Assembly: GCF_030060925.1 (NCBI RefSeq)
Contig: NZ_CP045455.1
Span: 930,001-994,000 of the forward strand
Direction of reading: 5' to 3'
Source of the DNA: Spiroplasma sp. SV19
GTDB taxonomy: Bacteria; Bacillota_I; Bacilli_A; Mycoplasmatales; Mycoplasmataceae
Length of the DNA stretch: 64,000 bases
Positions 1-9,682 of the stretch are shown here, piece by piece. The notes beneath the pieces are model-generated. The model did not search any database. It had not been told where the DNA came from and was given only the letters and a program-made list of their open reading frames with translations. Position 1 is the stretch's first letter, and every line of letters starts with the position of its first letter. The position numbers were made by a program, and so were the translations under genes.

Positions 1-554
1 AAGTTCCCAAGATCTGGATAAACTGCTAATCACGGTGAAGGTACTGCTTTTTTTAAAATTAAATATTTAGTAATTGTATTTAAAAAAGGATCATCCATAG
101 TTTCTAATGCTAACATAACACCATAACGGTTTGCGATTGCTAACCCTTTTTGTAAATTTTTTAAAAAATTTGCTGCTGTCACATCAGTTTTTTGTTCATA
201 ATATACATCATAACCAGCGAGTTGAATAATTCGAACTCCCAACTTAACAGCTAACTGAATGCATTGCTCTAGTAATTGTAAAGAATAATCTTGGATTTGT
301 TTGTCCAAACTTCCTAAGGGGTATTTTCGTTGGGCAGAAAAACAAATTGAACGAATTTTAACACCAGTTTTTGCTTGTAAAAAATTAATTTCAGTAATTT
401 CCTTCTCTGTTCATTCTAATCGTGCTAAGCGTACCTCTGATTCATCAATTGATAATTCAATAAAATCAAACTGATATTTTTGGGCAAGAGCAAATTTTTT
501 TACTCACGGAACTGGAGGTAAGGCCTTTTCATAAATGCCAAATTGATTTTTCAT
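1..554 (-). CDS. ulaE: L-ribulose/L-xylulose-5-phosphate 3-epimerase UlaE-like, 3' end outside window
   Basis: Probable L-xylulose-5-phosphate 3-epimerase of ascorbate catabolism, a TIM-barrel sugar epimerase. The protein begins MKNQFGIYEKALPPVPW and reads through UGA (Trp) codons, including one at 30-32, to the window edge. Family features seen are the N-terminal GIYEKALP, the strand VRIIQLAGYDVYYE, the acidic LALETMDDPF and the SPWLAVYPDLGN metal/substrate region. The start lies two bases after the ulaD stop and has only a weak ribosome site, which suggests translational coupling. About 185 residues are visible; the family is usually about 285. The assignment rests on both sequence and operon position. 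Confidence 0.87.
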
Positions 555-556
555 GA

Positions 557-1207
557 TTATTGTCATTTCGTTTGCAACTGTTGTTGAAAACTTAAAGCTG
601 CTTCACGAGGATCTGCTGCATCTCGAATTGCCCGACCAGCAATAACAATATAAATTGGAAAGGCAGTAAATAATGCTAAATCTGTAATTTCAACTCCTCC
701 AGTAAGAGTAACTTTAAAACCTAAAGCAACTAACTGGGTAATCTTATCAAAATCAGCAGCTCCTCACTGACTTCCGGCTGCTTGCGCATCACGTGAACGA
801 TGATAAACAACTTGTTCAACCCCAACTGCTCGTCAAGATTTCGCTTGTTCAAAATCCCATTGCCCTGTTAATTCAATTTGCATATCTTTTTTAGCTGTTT
901 TTGCTAGTGTTACAACATTTTTAATCGTAGCAAGATCAGCACAGCAAATTACGGTAATAATATCTGCTTTCGCCGTGAAAAGCATTTCCCCTAAAATTTT
1001 TCCTGCATCAGCAATTTTTCCATCGGTTAAAACAATTTTGTTGGGATAACATTCTTTAATTGCTGTTATTGCGCGTTTTCCTTCAGCACATAATAAAATA
1101 GTTCCCACTTCAATTACATCAACAATATCTCCGACCATTGTAAGAGTGGTCATTGCCTCTTCTAAGGTTAAACAATCTAAGGCAATTTGCAATAATGGTT
1201 TTTGCAC
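557..1207 (-). CDS. ulaD: 3-keto-L-gulonate-6-phosphate decarboxylase
   Basis: Decarboxylates 3-keto-L-gulonate 6-phosphate to L-xylulose 5-phosphate; belongs to the orotidine-phosphate decarboxylase superfamily. 216 residues, the usual UlaD length. Visible motifs are the N-terminal LLQIALDCLTLEEA, the catalytic-strand region LTDGKIADAGKIL, and the C-terminal phosphate-binding GGVEI and IVIAGRAIRDA. I chose GTG at 1205-1207 because GGAGGAATTAAT precedes it directly; the ATG further upstream lies before that ribosome site. The frame contains UGA tryptophans. The gene sits between ulaC and ulaE with very short gaps, as in ula operons elsewhere. Confidence 0.92.
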
Positions 1208-1220
1208 ATTAATTCCTCCT

Positions 1221-1703
1221 TTAACGAACATACTTCATATAGTCAATTGTTTTAATAATTTTTAATACTTCTGTCACACTTTTAGCTGCAATGATTTGCT
1301 CAATAATAGTTTGCTTTTCAAAAATTGCGACAATTTGTGGCAAGGCAATACTTAGATGGGTGTCCGCATCAACTGCCGCAAAACCAATTAATAATTCAAC
1401 TTCTTGATTATTTGAAAATTTTACTGGTTGTTGAAGCGAAATTAAACTAAACGAATTCTTTAACACTCCATCTTCAGGACGAGCATGCGGCATTGCTAAT
1501 TTGGGCGCAATAATATAATATGGTCCCATTTCCTTTGTATTCGCAATGACATGATCTGCATATGCTGCTGTTACAGCCTGACTTTTTTGTAAAGGCAGAA
1601 AACATTTATAAACAGCCTCTTCTCAGGTTTGAGCAGTTTGCTGTAAACAAATTGAATTATTTTCTTGCAATGAGGTTAGAAAATCAACATTATTATGAGA
1701 CAT
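1221..1703 (-). CDS. ulaC: Ascorbate PTS enzyme IIA
   Basis: Cytosolic EIIA component that takes phosphate from HPr and passes it to UlaB. 160 residues, beginning MSHNNVDFLTSLQE. The phosphorylated histidine is His73 in the motif IIAPKLAMPHARPEDG, typical of the mannitol/fructose-type EIIA fold of UlaC. The start overlaps the end of ulaB by 11 bases, so translation is probably coupled. A UGA tryptophan near residue 27 would cut the protein in the standard code, so the full gene extends upstream of the obvious standard-code frame. Confidence 0.91.
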
Positions 1704-1980
1704 TAGGTTTTAAGTTCTTTGCTAACGATTCTTTGATTGCTACTTCATCTAATAAATTTTCTAACCCAATAACTGTTGATGATAATTCGTCTAAGTCATC
1801 TTGTAAATAAGTTGAGCATAAAACAATATCAAAGTTATTGCCAATTCCTTTGGCTTCACTAACCGAGGCTGTTTCCACAGTTCCTTCAATTCCTAACTCT
1901 GTTAAAACTTGTTCAACTTTTATTTTAATAATCATTGATGAACCCATTCCGTTTCCACAAGCACATAAAATTTTTATCAT
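1693..1980 (-). CDS. ulaB: Ascorbate PTS enzyme IIB
   Basis: Cytosolic EIIB component that phosphorylates ascorbate during uptake through UlaA. 95 residues with the P-loop-like active site CACGNGMGSS; Cys8 is the expected phosphocysteine. I take the ATG at 1978-1980 because AAGGAAG lies about 9 bases upstream; the in-frame GTG three codons earlier sits on top of that ribosome site. The gene lies 24 bases after the ulaA stop and overlaps ulaC. Confidence 0.92.
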   Translation of the reverse strand: MIKILCACGNGMGSSMIIKIKVEQVLTELGIEGTVETASVSEAKGIGNNFDIVLCSTYLQDDLDELSSTVIGLENLLDEVAIKESLAKNLKPNVS

Positions 1981-2004
1981 TATTATCACTTCCTTTTCTG
2001 TTAA

Positions 2005-3754
2005 TTAATTTTCTTTTAACGGTTTTTTTATTTCAATTGTCTGTTTACGAAACGAAAATTGTCTTGTTAATCATCGTTTTAATGGCGGTACTTGTTCAGA
2101 ACTAGTTGTTGTTAATTGTGCAATTAACAAGAAAACCAAAACAATAACTATTACCATATAAGGGGCAACATCAACACCACTAATATTAATTAACATAAAA
2201 ACTGCTGCTCATAAGATATTTCAATCTCACATTCCAATATAACCAGTTTGAAAAATCCCCCCAGTCATTTTGACAGCAAGAAGCGCCCCAAAAACCATAA
2301 TAATTCCCGACAAAAACGGTAGGGTTAAACAAGCTTTTCAACCCCCACTAGCATTAGCATATAAACCAATTGCTCCATTGTCAAAGAACATTGGAATAAA
2401 TCCAACCATAATAACAACATTAAATGCATTAAAATTAGCAACTTGCCCCAAAATAATAATCAAGGCAATCCCCAAGAAATTTCCAATTGCTCCTGCTAAG
2501 AAACCAAAGACAACAGATTTTTCACCAAAAGCAAAAGTACCAGCAATATCAATTGCAACTACCGCACCAGGAATTAATTTTTTACTAATTCCAATAAATG
2601 ACTTTTGTAATTCAACAACAAACATTCTAGCTCCTAACATTAAAATTTGCAATGAGGCCACAATTTCTAAGGATAATCCTAAAATTTGAATTAATCAAAA
2701 TTTCCCTAAAAATTGATTCATCCCCCCCCCCAATTGAATTAGTAACTAATGTGTTAAAAGCTGTTTGATTAGTTGCATATAAAATAATAAATAATGTTCC
2801 AAAAAAGATTAACATTAAAATAGATGAAGAAAAGATATTATCATGGAATATTTTTAACCCTTTTGGTAATTTCATTTCTTCAGCGGAACGAATTTCTTTT
2901 CCTTTGCGAGCAAATAATTTTCCACTCTGATATGCAACTCAAACCCCAAGCATTTGTTGATGTCCAACAGTAAAACCAGCATTTTTTGTTACTTTCTCAC
3001 TTGGAGCATATGCTAAATTAGAAAATACTCCTCAGTATAATCCCATCAAAATGCCACCAATAATAATTGTGACAATTTGACGACTAGATGAATCAATAAT
3101 TTTGCTAAACATCATTAAATATAACACAACAGTTAATGTGGCTGCTTGTTGAAACATAATATGTCCTGTAACATTAATTGACCGAACATTAGTAATTCGT
3201 TTGAACATTACTAAAACAATATTGACAAATAAGCCAATTAAAACAATATAACTTACCATTGATACTAATGTTCCTAACATTGCATTGGCTTGTGTTCATC
3301 CCATATAAGGATCTAATAATATTGCTGATGAACCAATTTCAGCTCCAAAGGCAACCATTAACGGTTTTGATATTCCCGTTAAAATATAAGCTCCAATTTG
3401 TAAAATTAAATACCCAATGATTGCTTTCAAACTACCCGATAAAGCATCATATCATTTTTTCTTTTGTAATAAGTAACCAAGAAAAGTAATAATCCCAATT
3501 AAGATTGATGGAACGGCTAAAATATTATTAACTAAAGCATCATAAAAAACTCACTTTAATCAAATCGGATGACCAGTCCCCAATGCGACAGCAATAAAAC
3601 AAATAACCGCTAAACCAATAATAATTCATGTAATCAAAGTTGCTGATCATAAGCGTTTTTTTGGTTTTTGAAGATGTTTAATCCCCGCTAAATCATCATC
3701 AAGGTCATTTTTATTATCTGGTGGTGTTACCTTTGTTTTATCTTTTTTTGACAT
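2005..3754 (-). pseudogene. ulaA: Ascorbate PTS permease (EIIC), frame broken at a G10 tract
   Basis: Membrane EIIC that carries ascorbate across the membrane. The N-terminus has a hydrophilic start MSKKDKTKVTPPDNK followed by about ten hydrophobic segments. As read, the frame fails at a run of ten G (C at 2722-2731 on the plus strand): translation stops at 2627 after about 375 residues. With nine G the frame continues ...GGGMNQFLGKFW to a TAA at 2005-2007, giving 582 residues with intact membrane segments. The downstream part is well preserved, which argues against old decay. It could be a phase-variable tract, a recent mutation or a read error. The gene follows the lactonase gene by seven bases. 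Confidence 0.87.
2722..2731 (-). repeat. Poly-G(10) tract inside ulaA
   Basis: Ten consecutive G on the coding strand encode Gly-Gly-Gly within ulaA. Nine or twelve would keep the frame; ten breaks it. G/C runs this long are rare in such AT-rich DNA, so the tract stands out as a possible slippage site. Confidence 0.9.
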
Positions 3755-3761
3755 TTTTTAA

Positions 3762-4754
3762 TTAACGTTTTGTAAGATCAAACGCTAATGCAACTTGCGG
3801 ATTGTTAATCAGCATATCATCAATTGCTGCTTGATTAACTCCTAGTTGTTTCAATAATGGGACAAAATGTGTTAAAAGGTAAGCAATACCATAACTAAAA
3901 TAACCTCGTGTTGCCGAATACGCTGCTTGATAATAAAAGCGACCAGCATCCATTGCTAATAAGAGCTGTTTTTGATATCCTTGGTCACATAGTCATTTAA
4001 TGTTTTCTGCTAAAACACTATCTGGGAAATATTTTACTCGGTCAGGACCATCAAATGCAATAAAGACCCCTAATTGTAAAATTTTTTCATAATAATAACG
4101 GTCTGGATTTTTATTCAGATGACTCAAAATAATTTTTTGAGGAGCAACGTCTAATTCAATTAAGAAATTAACAACCTCCCATCCCATTGTTCCTAATTGA
4201 GTATGAATTAAAATTGGCACTCCTGTTTGATGATAAGTTTCAGCTGCAATTCGTAGTGCTTTTTGTTCTAAGGGATCGATAACACCATAACTTGTTCCAC
4301 ATTTAATTATTCCTGCTTTATTGGAAACTCGTTCAACAACTGGCCCATTATAAGAATGTTGATCCATTCCTTCTTCAATTTCAGCAATCATCATTGGCAC
4401 AATTTTTTCCTCTGCAACAGTTTTTAATCATGATGAATATTTATCATAAAACTTTGCCTTATGAAAACCAGTACTCATAATGATGTGAGCTTTTCCCTTA
4501 AAGGCATTGGCAATTTCAAGCATTCTTGTAACATCTCGCCCAACATTTGGGGGATCCATTACTACCATTGTTTTTCCACCAGCTGCTACAAAGTTTGCTA
4601 ATTCTTGTTTTGCTGCAGCAACATCTAACATTAAAAAATCAATATGTTCATGCATTTCTGGACCACCATTTTTAATTAAATGATCATGGCAATCCGTAAT
4701 GCCCATTTCCGTTGGCGCAATATCGCCTAACACGGTACGTACAAAATTTTTCAT
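3762..4754 (-). CDS. Phosphotriesterase-like lactonase of the ula operon
   Basis: Amidohydrolase-fold metal-dependent lactonase of the phosphotriesterase-like family, 330 residues. The metal-binding start is GITDCHDHLIKNGG (HxH). Further motifs are the bridging-lysine region AGIIKCGTSYG, the histidine strands PILIHTQLG and IILSHLNKNPDRYY, and the late aspartate LLAMDAGR. Mycoplasma relatives encoded beside ula genes were shown to hydrolyse phosphorylated pentonolactones. Here it probably opens L-ascorbate 6-phosphate or a related lactone in place of UlaG, which is an inference from position. It is the first gene of the operon, with AAGGAG well spaced before ATG. Confidence 0.85.
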
Positions 4755-4803
4755 TTTATTCTTCTCCTTTCATTTACATTTAAACACACGAAAAAGGAAA
4801 AAA

Positions 4804-4809
4804 ATTATA
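4804..4809 (-). promoter_or_regulatory. -10 element of the ula operon
   Basis: Perfect TATAAT on the minus strand about 50 bases upstream of the lactonase start. No good -35 is seen at the usual spacing, which fits a regulated promoter. Position only; not proven. Confidence 0.5.
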
Positions 4810-4834
4810 TTAAAGTTAAGCAAAAAATATGTTT

Positions 4835-4864
4835 AAAAAATAAAACGACTTTTATTCAAAGTCG
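4835..4864 (-). terminator. Intrinsic terminator after the HTH regulator gene
   Basis: CGACTTT / AAAGTCG stem (4846-4852 with 4858-4864) overlaps the regulator stop codon and is followed on the minus strand by TTTTATTTTTT. It separates the regulator transcript from the ula operon. Confidence 0.75.
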
Positions 4865-6437
4865 GTTAATGCTTCTCTAATTTGACTCATTTTTTGACCA
4901 GTTGTTAAACTACTTGCAATAATTTTTTTAATTAATGTTAATTTTGCTTTTGCATTTTTCCCAACTGACATATCAGTTGGGAAAAATGATAAGTTTAAGT
5001 AAAATCCCTTATTTTCATCAGCAATTTGATAATTATCACTCAATTTCCAATAATCTTGATATTTAACCTTATGAGTTTGATAATATTTTCAATTGATAAC
5101 CTTGATAATTTCAAAGTTAGGAAATAATTCATTAATTTTTAAAATTAGAACATTAATTGTTCCGCCCTTATTATTTGTAATTAAAATACTTTTTTTATTA
5201 ATTGTTTGAATAGGATATTTCACAATATAAGGTAAAAACTGTAATGTTAAATCATATTGTTTACTAGTATTTAATGGGCAAAAACAATTTGTTCTACATC
5301 TCTTGTTAATTCTTTTAATAATATAAAAAATTGGTAATATTGTTCATTGCTAGTAATAATTTGGAATTTAATTAATCCCGAGTAATCAAAAATTAAATTT
5401 GAATCTTGCAAGTGACGTTGTCAATGAAGATAGTTCATAATTTGAAGCATTAAAGAAGAAGTGTTTAACTGATAATTAAGATCCGTTAATTTTTGAAAAA
5501 TTTTTTTTAAATAAGTCATAATTTCAATTAATTCAGGAATTTGTGTTTCACAATTAATTAACTGCCGTGGTGATGAAAAAAACTGCGCCAAATAAAATAA
5601 TTCATATTCTTCATTTACAAAGGAACAATAAAAATGTTCTCTAATTGCAATTAGTAAGTTCGAAGCTACTTGATAACAAGATTGTTGTTTAATAAAATTA
5701 AGAGTATCTTCCCCCACAGTAATTTTTGGAACATCGACTGTTGTTTGGTTTCAATACAATAAAATAAAAATAATGAAGGTAATTGTCTTTGCTTCCATAT
5801 TAATAAATTCCAAAGTGGCATAGTAAGTAAGAACTAACTTTTCTAATTGCGAATAAACTTCAGCAGGTGATATTTTTTGAAATGATGGTAAGTTAGTAAA
5901 TAAAAAGTTGCGGATTAAACTAAAATTATCTAAGTTAATTAAAATAATACTAATATTAACAATTAACTTGCGTAAACTAAATTCATCACAATCATAAAAA
6001 TAGCCTTTTTGTTTATTATTAATAATATTTTTTATCCCAAAATTTGATGACAAAAAATATATGCAATTTTGTACATCTAAATAAGCCGTATTAATTGAGA
6101 CATTAAAAATTTTCTTAATATCCTCTAATTTTAGTGGTCCTAACAAAAGCAATAATAATGCTAATAAAATTGCTCGTTCCTTTGCACTTAAAAAAATTTT
6201 ATTAACAATATCCAGTTGATCATATTGAAAAATAATTGTTTCAATTTTACTAAAATTATAAACCCGAGGATTAATTTGAGAAATATGATTGTTTTTTAAA
6301 AACAAATTTAGATGCTTTAAATGATAATAAAAATCACCACGTGTAAATCCCAATTGGTTAATTAAGTCATTAACACTTTTTCAACCATGATTTAATCTAA
6401 TTTGATTTATAATTTTAATATCTTTAGTATCTAACAT
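4852..6437 (-). pseudogene. HTH transcriptional regulator beside ula operon, frameshifted
   Basis: Probable Mga/BglG/LicR-like DNA-binding activator; target presumably the ula operon next door (inference). Starts MLDTKDIKIINQIRLNHGW after GAGGAGGGAAA. It has one N-terminal HTH (about 1-45) and a second around residues 115-140 (LEDIKKIFNVSINTAYLDV), followed by GYFYDCDEFSLRKL, a pattern typical of these regulators. I see no clear PRD or EII domains, though divergence could hide them. As read it ends at 5271 after 388 residues. One extra T in the T5 run (A at 5280-5284 on the plus strand) would carry it to 4852, giving 528 residues. Confidence 0.7.
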
Positions 6438-6614
6438 TTTCCCTCCTCAATTTTTATTTTAAAATAAAGGCTTTAAATTTTTCTATTTTCAATTTAATAT
6501 AACCGTGCCAAACCCCACTGCGATAATTGTTGACAGTTCACTTTACTATTATCATATTTCTGGCAATTAATAACTTTTTTTAGTGTTAGTTAATAATTCT
6601 GCCTCTTTTATTTT

Positions 6615-7958
6615 TTAGTCCTCATTAATCTTTGCTAGAACAACATTCAGTACATCAACACTTTTGGCAAATGGTGGTGAATACGGTAAATCTAAATACT
6701 CAATCTCATTAATTTTAGTTTTTGTCCAAATTAATGGAATTAGAGCATTGATTCTTAAAGTAGCTTTATTATAACCAAAAATTTGTGCTCCCAGAATAAT
6801 TTTTGCTTTTTGATCATAAATAATCTTAACTGTAACTGGCTTAGCATCAGCAACATAATGAGTATGATCAGTTCCGGTAATGACCACTTCTTTAGCAGTA
6901 AAACCATTTGCAATTGCTTGTTCTTTCGTATACCCTGTTCGAGCAATTTCACTATCAAAAACTTGAATAATAGCAGTTCCAATCGCGCCTGGAAAACGAT
7001 CTTTTTTTCCAGCTAAAATATTACCTAAAACCTTACCATTTTTTGCAGCAACAGTTGCTAACGAAATATAATGTAAACTATCATCAATCACATTTTTTGT
7101 CATAACACAATCGCCAACAGCATAAACATCTTTAATATTAGTTTCAAATTGGTCATTAACTAAAATTGCCCCAAAGTTGTTCATTTTTAAAGTTGTCTCT
7201 TTTAAAAAAGCAGTATTTGGCATCACTCCAATTCCAACCAAAACTAAGTCTGCTGAAATCTCTTCTTCAGATGATAATTTAATTTTTGTTACTTTATTAT
7301 TCTTAACAATAAATTCTGTTACTTTAGCGTTTGTCTTGATTTTAATTCCCTTATTTTCTAAATCTGTTACTAATAATTGTGCAATGTCTTCATCAATTAA
7401 TTTTCGTGAAACTCATTTATCGGCTTCAATTAATGTAATATTTTTCCCTGCCAAACCAAAACTTTCACAAAATTCTAACCCAATAAAACCACCACCAATA
7501 ATAACAACATTTTTAATTGTTGCTAAACTATCACGAAGGGCGACTGCTGCTTCTAAAGTTGTTCCAGTAAAAACATTTGATGCTGCCTCTCCGGCCAAAT
7601 TTAATTTGCGTGGTGTCGCCCCAACACTAATGATTAATTTATCATAAGTATCAATAAATTCTTCCTTTGTTTCCAAATTAATGCCATAAACTGTTTTTGC
7701 TTCAAAATCAACTTTTGTTATTTCACATCCAGTTTTTACAAGAATCCCATTATTCTGAAATTGTTCAGCAGTTCGTGCAATCATACTTTCTGGCTTATCA
7801 AAATGTTTCCCAACATAATAAGGGATTCCACAACTACCCAACGATGGATATTTTAATTTTTGATAAGCAACAATTTCAACATCATCTTTTAAAATTCGTT
7901 TTAACTTACTAACTGCTGTCATCCCAGCCGTTGAACCACCAATTACAATTACCTTCAT
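6615..7958 (-). CDS. nox: FAD-dependent NADH oxidase / CoA-disulfide reductase family protein
   Basis: Flavin disulfide-reductase fold enzyme, 447 residues. The N-terminal FAD motif is VIVIGGSTAGMTA and the redox-active cysteine lies in YPSLGSCGIPYYVG, as in water-forming NADH oxidases and CoA-disulfide reductases. An NAD-binding motif NVVIIGGGFIGLEFCE comes mid-protein, and the second FAD motif is NIKDVYAVGDCV. In mollicutes this enzyme regenerates NAD+ and removes oxygen; CoA-disulfide reduction is the alternative. The ribosome site GTGAGGGAC precedes ATG. It is transcribed alone. Confidence 0.85.
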
Positions 7959-7990
7959 TTTTGTCCCTCACTTTCTGCTTTGTTACTAAT

Positions 7991-7996
7991 ATTATA
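7991..7996 (-). promoter_or_regulatory. -10 element for the NADH oxidase gene
   Basis: TATAAT on the minus strand about 33 bases before the start codon and downstream of the preceding terminator hairpin. The -35 is weak. Confidence 0.45.
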
Positions 7997-8010
7997 ACCT
8001 TTCTATTTTA

Positions 8011-8038
8011 AAATAAAAATAAAGGTAGAACCTTTATT
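8011..8038 (-). terminator. Intrinsic terminator after the symporter gene
   Basis: Nine-base-pair stem AATAAAGGT / ACCTTTATT (8018-8026 with 8030-8038), loop of three, followed on the minus strand by TTTTATTTT. It overlaps the stop codon of the symporter gene. Confidence 0.85.
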
Positions 8039-9575
8039 CTTGTTTTGACTCTTTTTTTCTGTTTTGTTTTCGCCGTAAGCGGGATCATTTAAAAAGAATT
8101 AACTCTTCATTATCTAACGAATTTGTTAATCGGGCTGCAATGGTTGTTGCTTGTAATCCTCCACAAACATTGACAGCTGTTCGACCCATATCAAATAAAC
8201 CATCTAACGCTCCAATAATCGCATAAACAGGAACATATAAGGACCCTAAACCAAGCCCTCCCAGGACACCGGCTGTGACAACACTAGCTGTTCCTGGAAC
8301 ACCAGCAATTCCTAATGATGCAACAACAACAACAATTAAAGCAATAAAGAAATTAGCAACTGTTAAATCAAATAAACCTGCTGTTACAATAAACGAAACA
8401 ATAATCCCTGCTTGCACACCAGCACAAGCAGTTAAACCCATTGTTGTTGTTAACGGTGCTGAAATCCCAACTAAATTTTCTTTTACTTTTATCTCATCTT
8501 TCAAAACTTCCATTGTTAAAGGTAACGTTGCATTAGAAGATTGCGTTGTAAACCCTTGGATTACTGGTTTGATGGCAAATTTTCATCATTTAAATGGATT
8601 AATTCCAGATAATGTTAATAATAATGAATGTCAAATCAAGGCAACTATTAGACATAAGTAACCAACTCCGATTACAATTCCAATTTGTGCTAAATATCCA
8701 ATTGGACGCGAAATAATGGCATAAGTAATCATTGACATTACTGCATAAGGCATTAACTTAATAATGAACATTAAACATGACATTATCACTGTTCATCAAC
8801 GGTCAAATCCATCTCGAATTTTTTGCATATCCTCTGGATGTTTTTTTGATGATTTTTTAACCGCAAGGCCAATTAATCCCGCCACTACCATTACTGGAAT
8901 AATTGCCCCCAAAAAGAAGGGTGCCACAAAGTTTGAAGGAACATAATCTCAAATAATTTCTGGTAATGGTTTTGATGCAGTTTTATCATAACTACCACTT
9001 CCCGAAATCGTAAAGCCATTCCCAATGTTAAAAGCAATTCCAATAAATAACGTAATAATAAACATTGCCGCAACATTTAATAATAAAATCGCAATAGTAA
9101 TAATTGTTCCTTTTTTTGACGCTGCATCTTTGCCTGGTTTTGACACTGCTCGCGCAATTGCTAAGAAAACAACTGGAACAGTCATTAATAAAATCGCATT
9201 TAAAAAGAGCATTCTAAATAAATTAACTCAAATTGAAAATTCATGAACTCATAAAACATAAACATTATTTGGAATTGGATTTTTAGGGTCATTCGGATTT
9301 GGAATTGTTGGGTTAATCATTGAACCTGATGGATCAGTTGTATTATATGGGAAACCATTAATTGCTTGAACAGTAATTCCAAAAACTAAACCAACTGCCA
9401 GTCCTAATAAAACACGGAAAATAAAGCGCATTTTTGTTTTTTTAATTCAAAATCATAATAAAAGCATCATCCCAAAGAAAAGAACAATGCTAACAAGTGA
9501 TTGCCAAGTTGAAATCGATAAAAAATCATGCAAAGGATTACTATTATCTGAACTATATAATAAATTGAAATACAT
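8034..9575 (-). CDS. Dicarboxylate/amino acid:cation symporter (DAACS family)
   Basis: Sodium- or proton-coupled glutamate/aspartate/C4-dicarboxylate transporter of the GltP/GltT family, 513 residues. A long N-terminal part is followed by multiple membrane spans. Family signatures are the serine-rich hairpin FTTQSSNATLPLTME, the binding-site segment SLGIAGVPGTASVV, and GLFDMGRTAVNVCGG, which corresponds to the D-x-x-R-T-x-x-N-V motif of the substrate site. A loop of about 35 residues near residue 85 is rich in Pro and Asn. The basic tail is KWSRLRRKQNRKKESKQE. It is a single-gene unit with its own terminator. Confidence 0.88.
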
Positions 9576-9613
9576 TTGAAGCACTCTCTTTCTTGAAATA
9601 AATTAGTATTTAA

Positions 9614-9619
9614 ATAATA
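9614..9619 (-). promoter_or_regulatory. Extended -10 for the symporter gene
   Basis: TGGTATTAT on the minus strand (TGn plus TATTAT) about 40 bases before the symporter start. An extended -10 of this kind can work without a clear -35. Confidence 0.5.
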
Positions 9620-9682
9620 CCATAAAATAGTCGGTGATTCATTTGAAAAAGAAGGCAAAAAATATTAAGATTCTATAAATAA

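Noticed and set aside
2270-2689. Long plus-strand open frame opposite ulaA
   Set aside because: It is Ile/Pro/Lys-rich low-complexity sequence mirroring the hydrophobic ulaA frame, has no ribosome site and no family likeness.
6783-7016. Plus-strand frames opposite the NADH oxidase gene
   Set aside because: Antisense shadows of a clear flavoenzyme gene; no ribosome site or recognisable domain.
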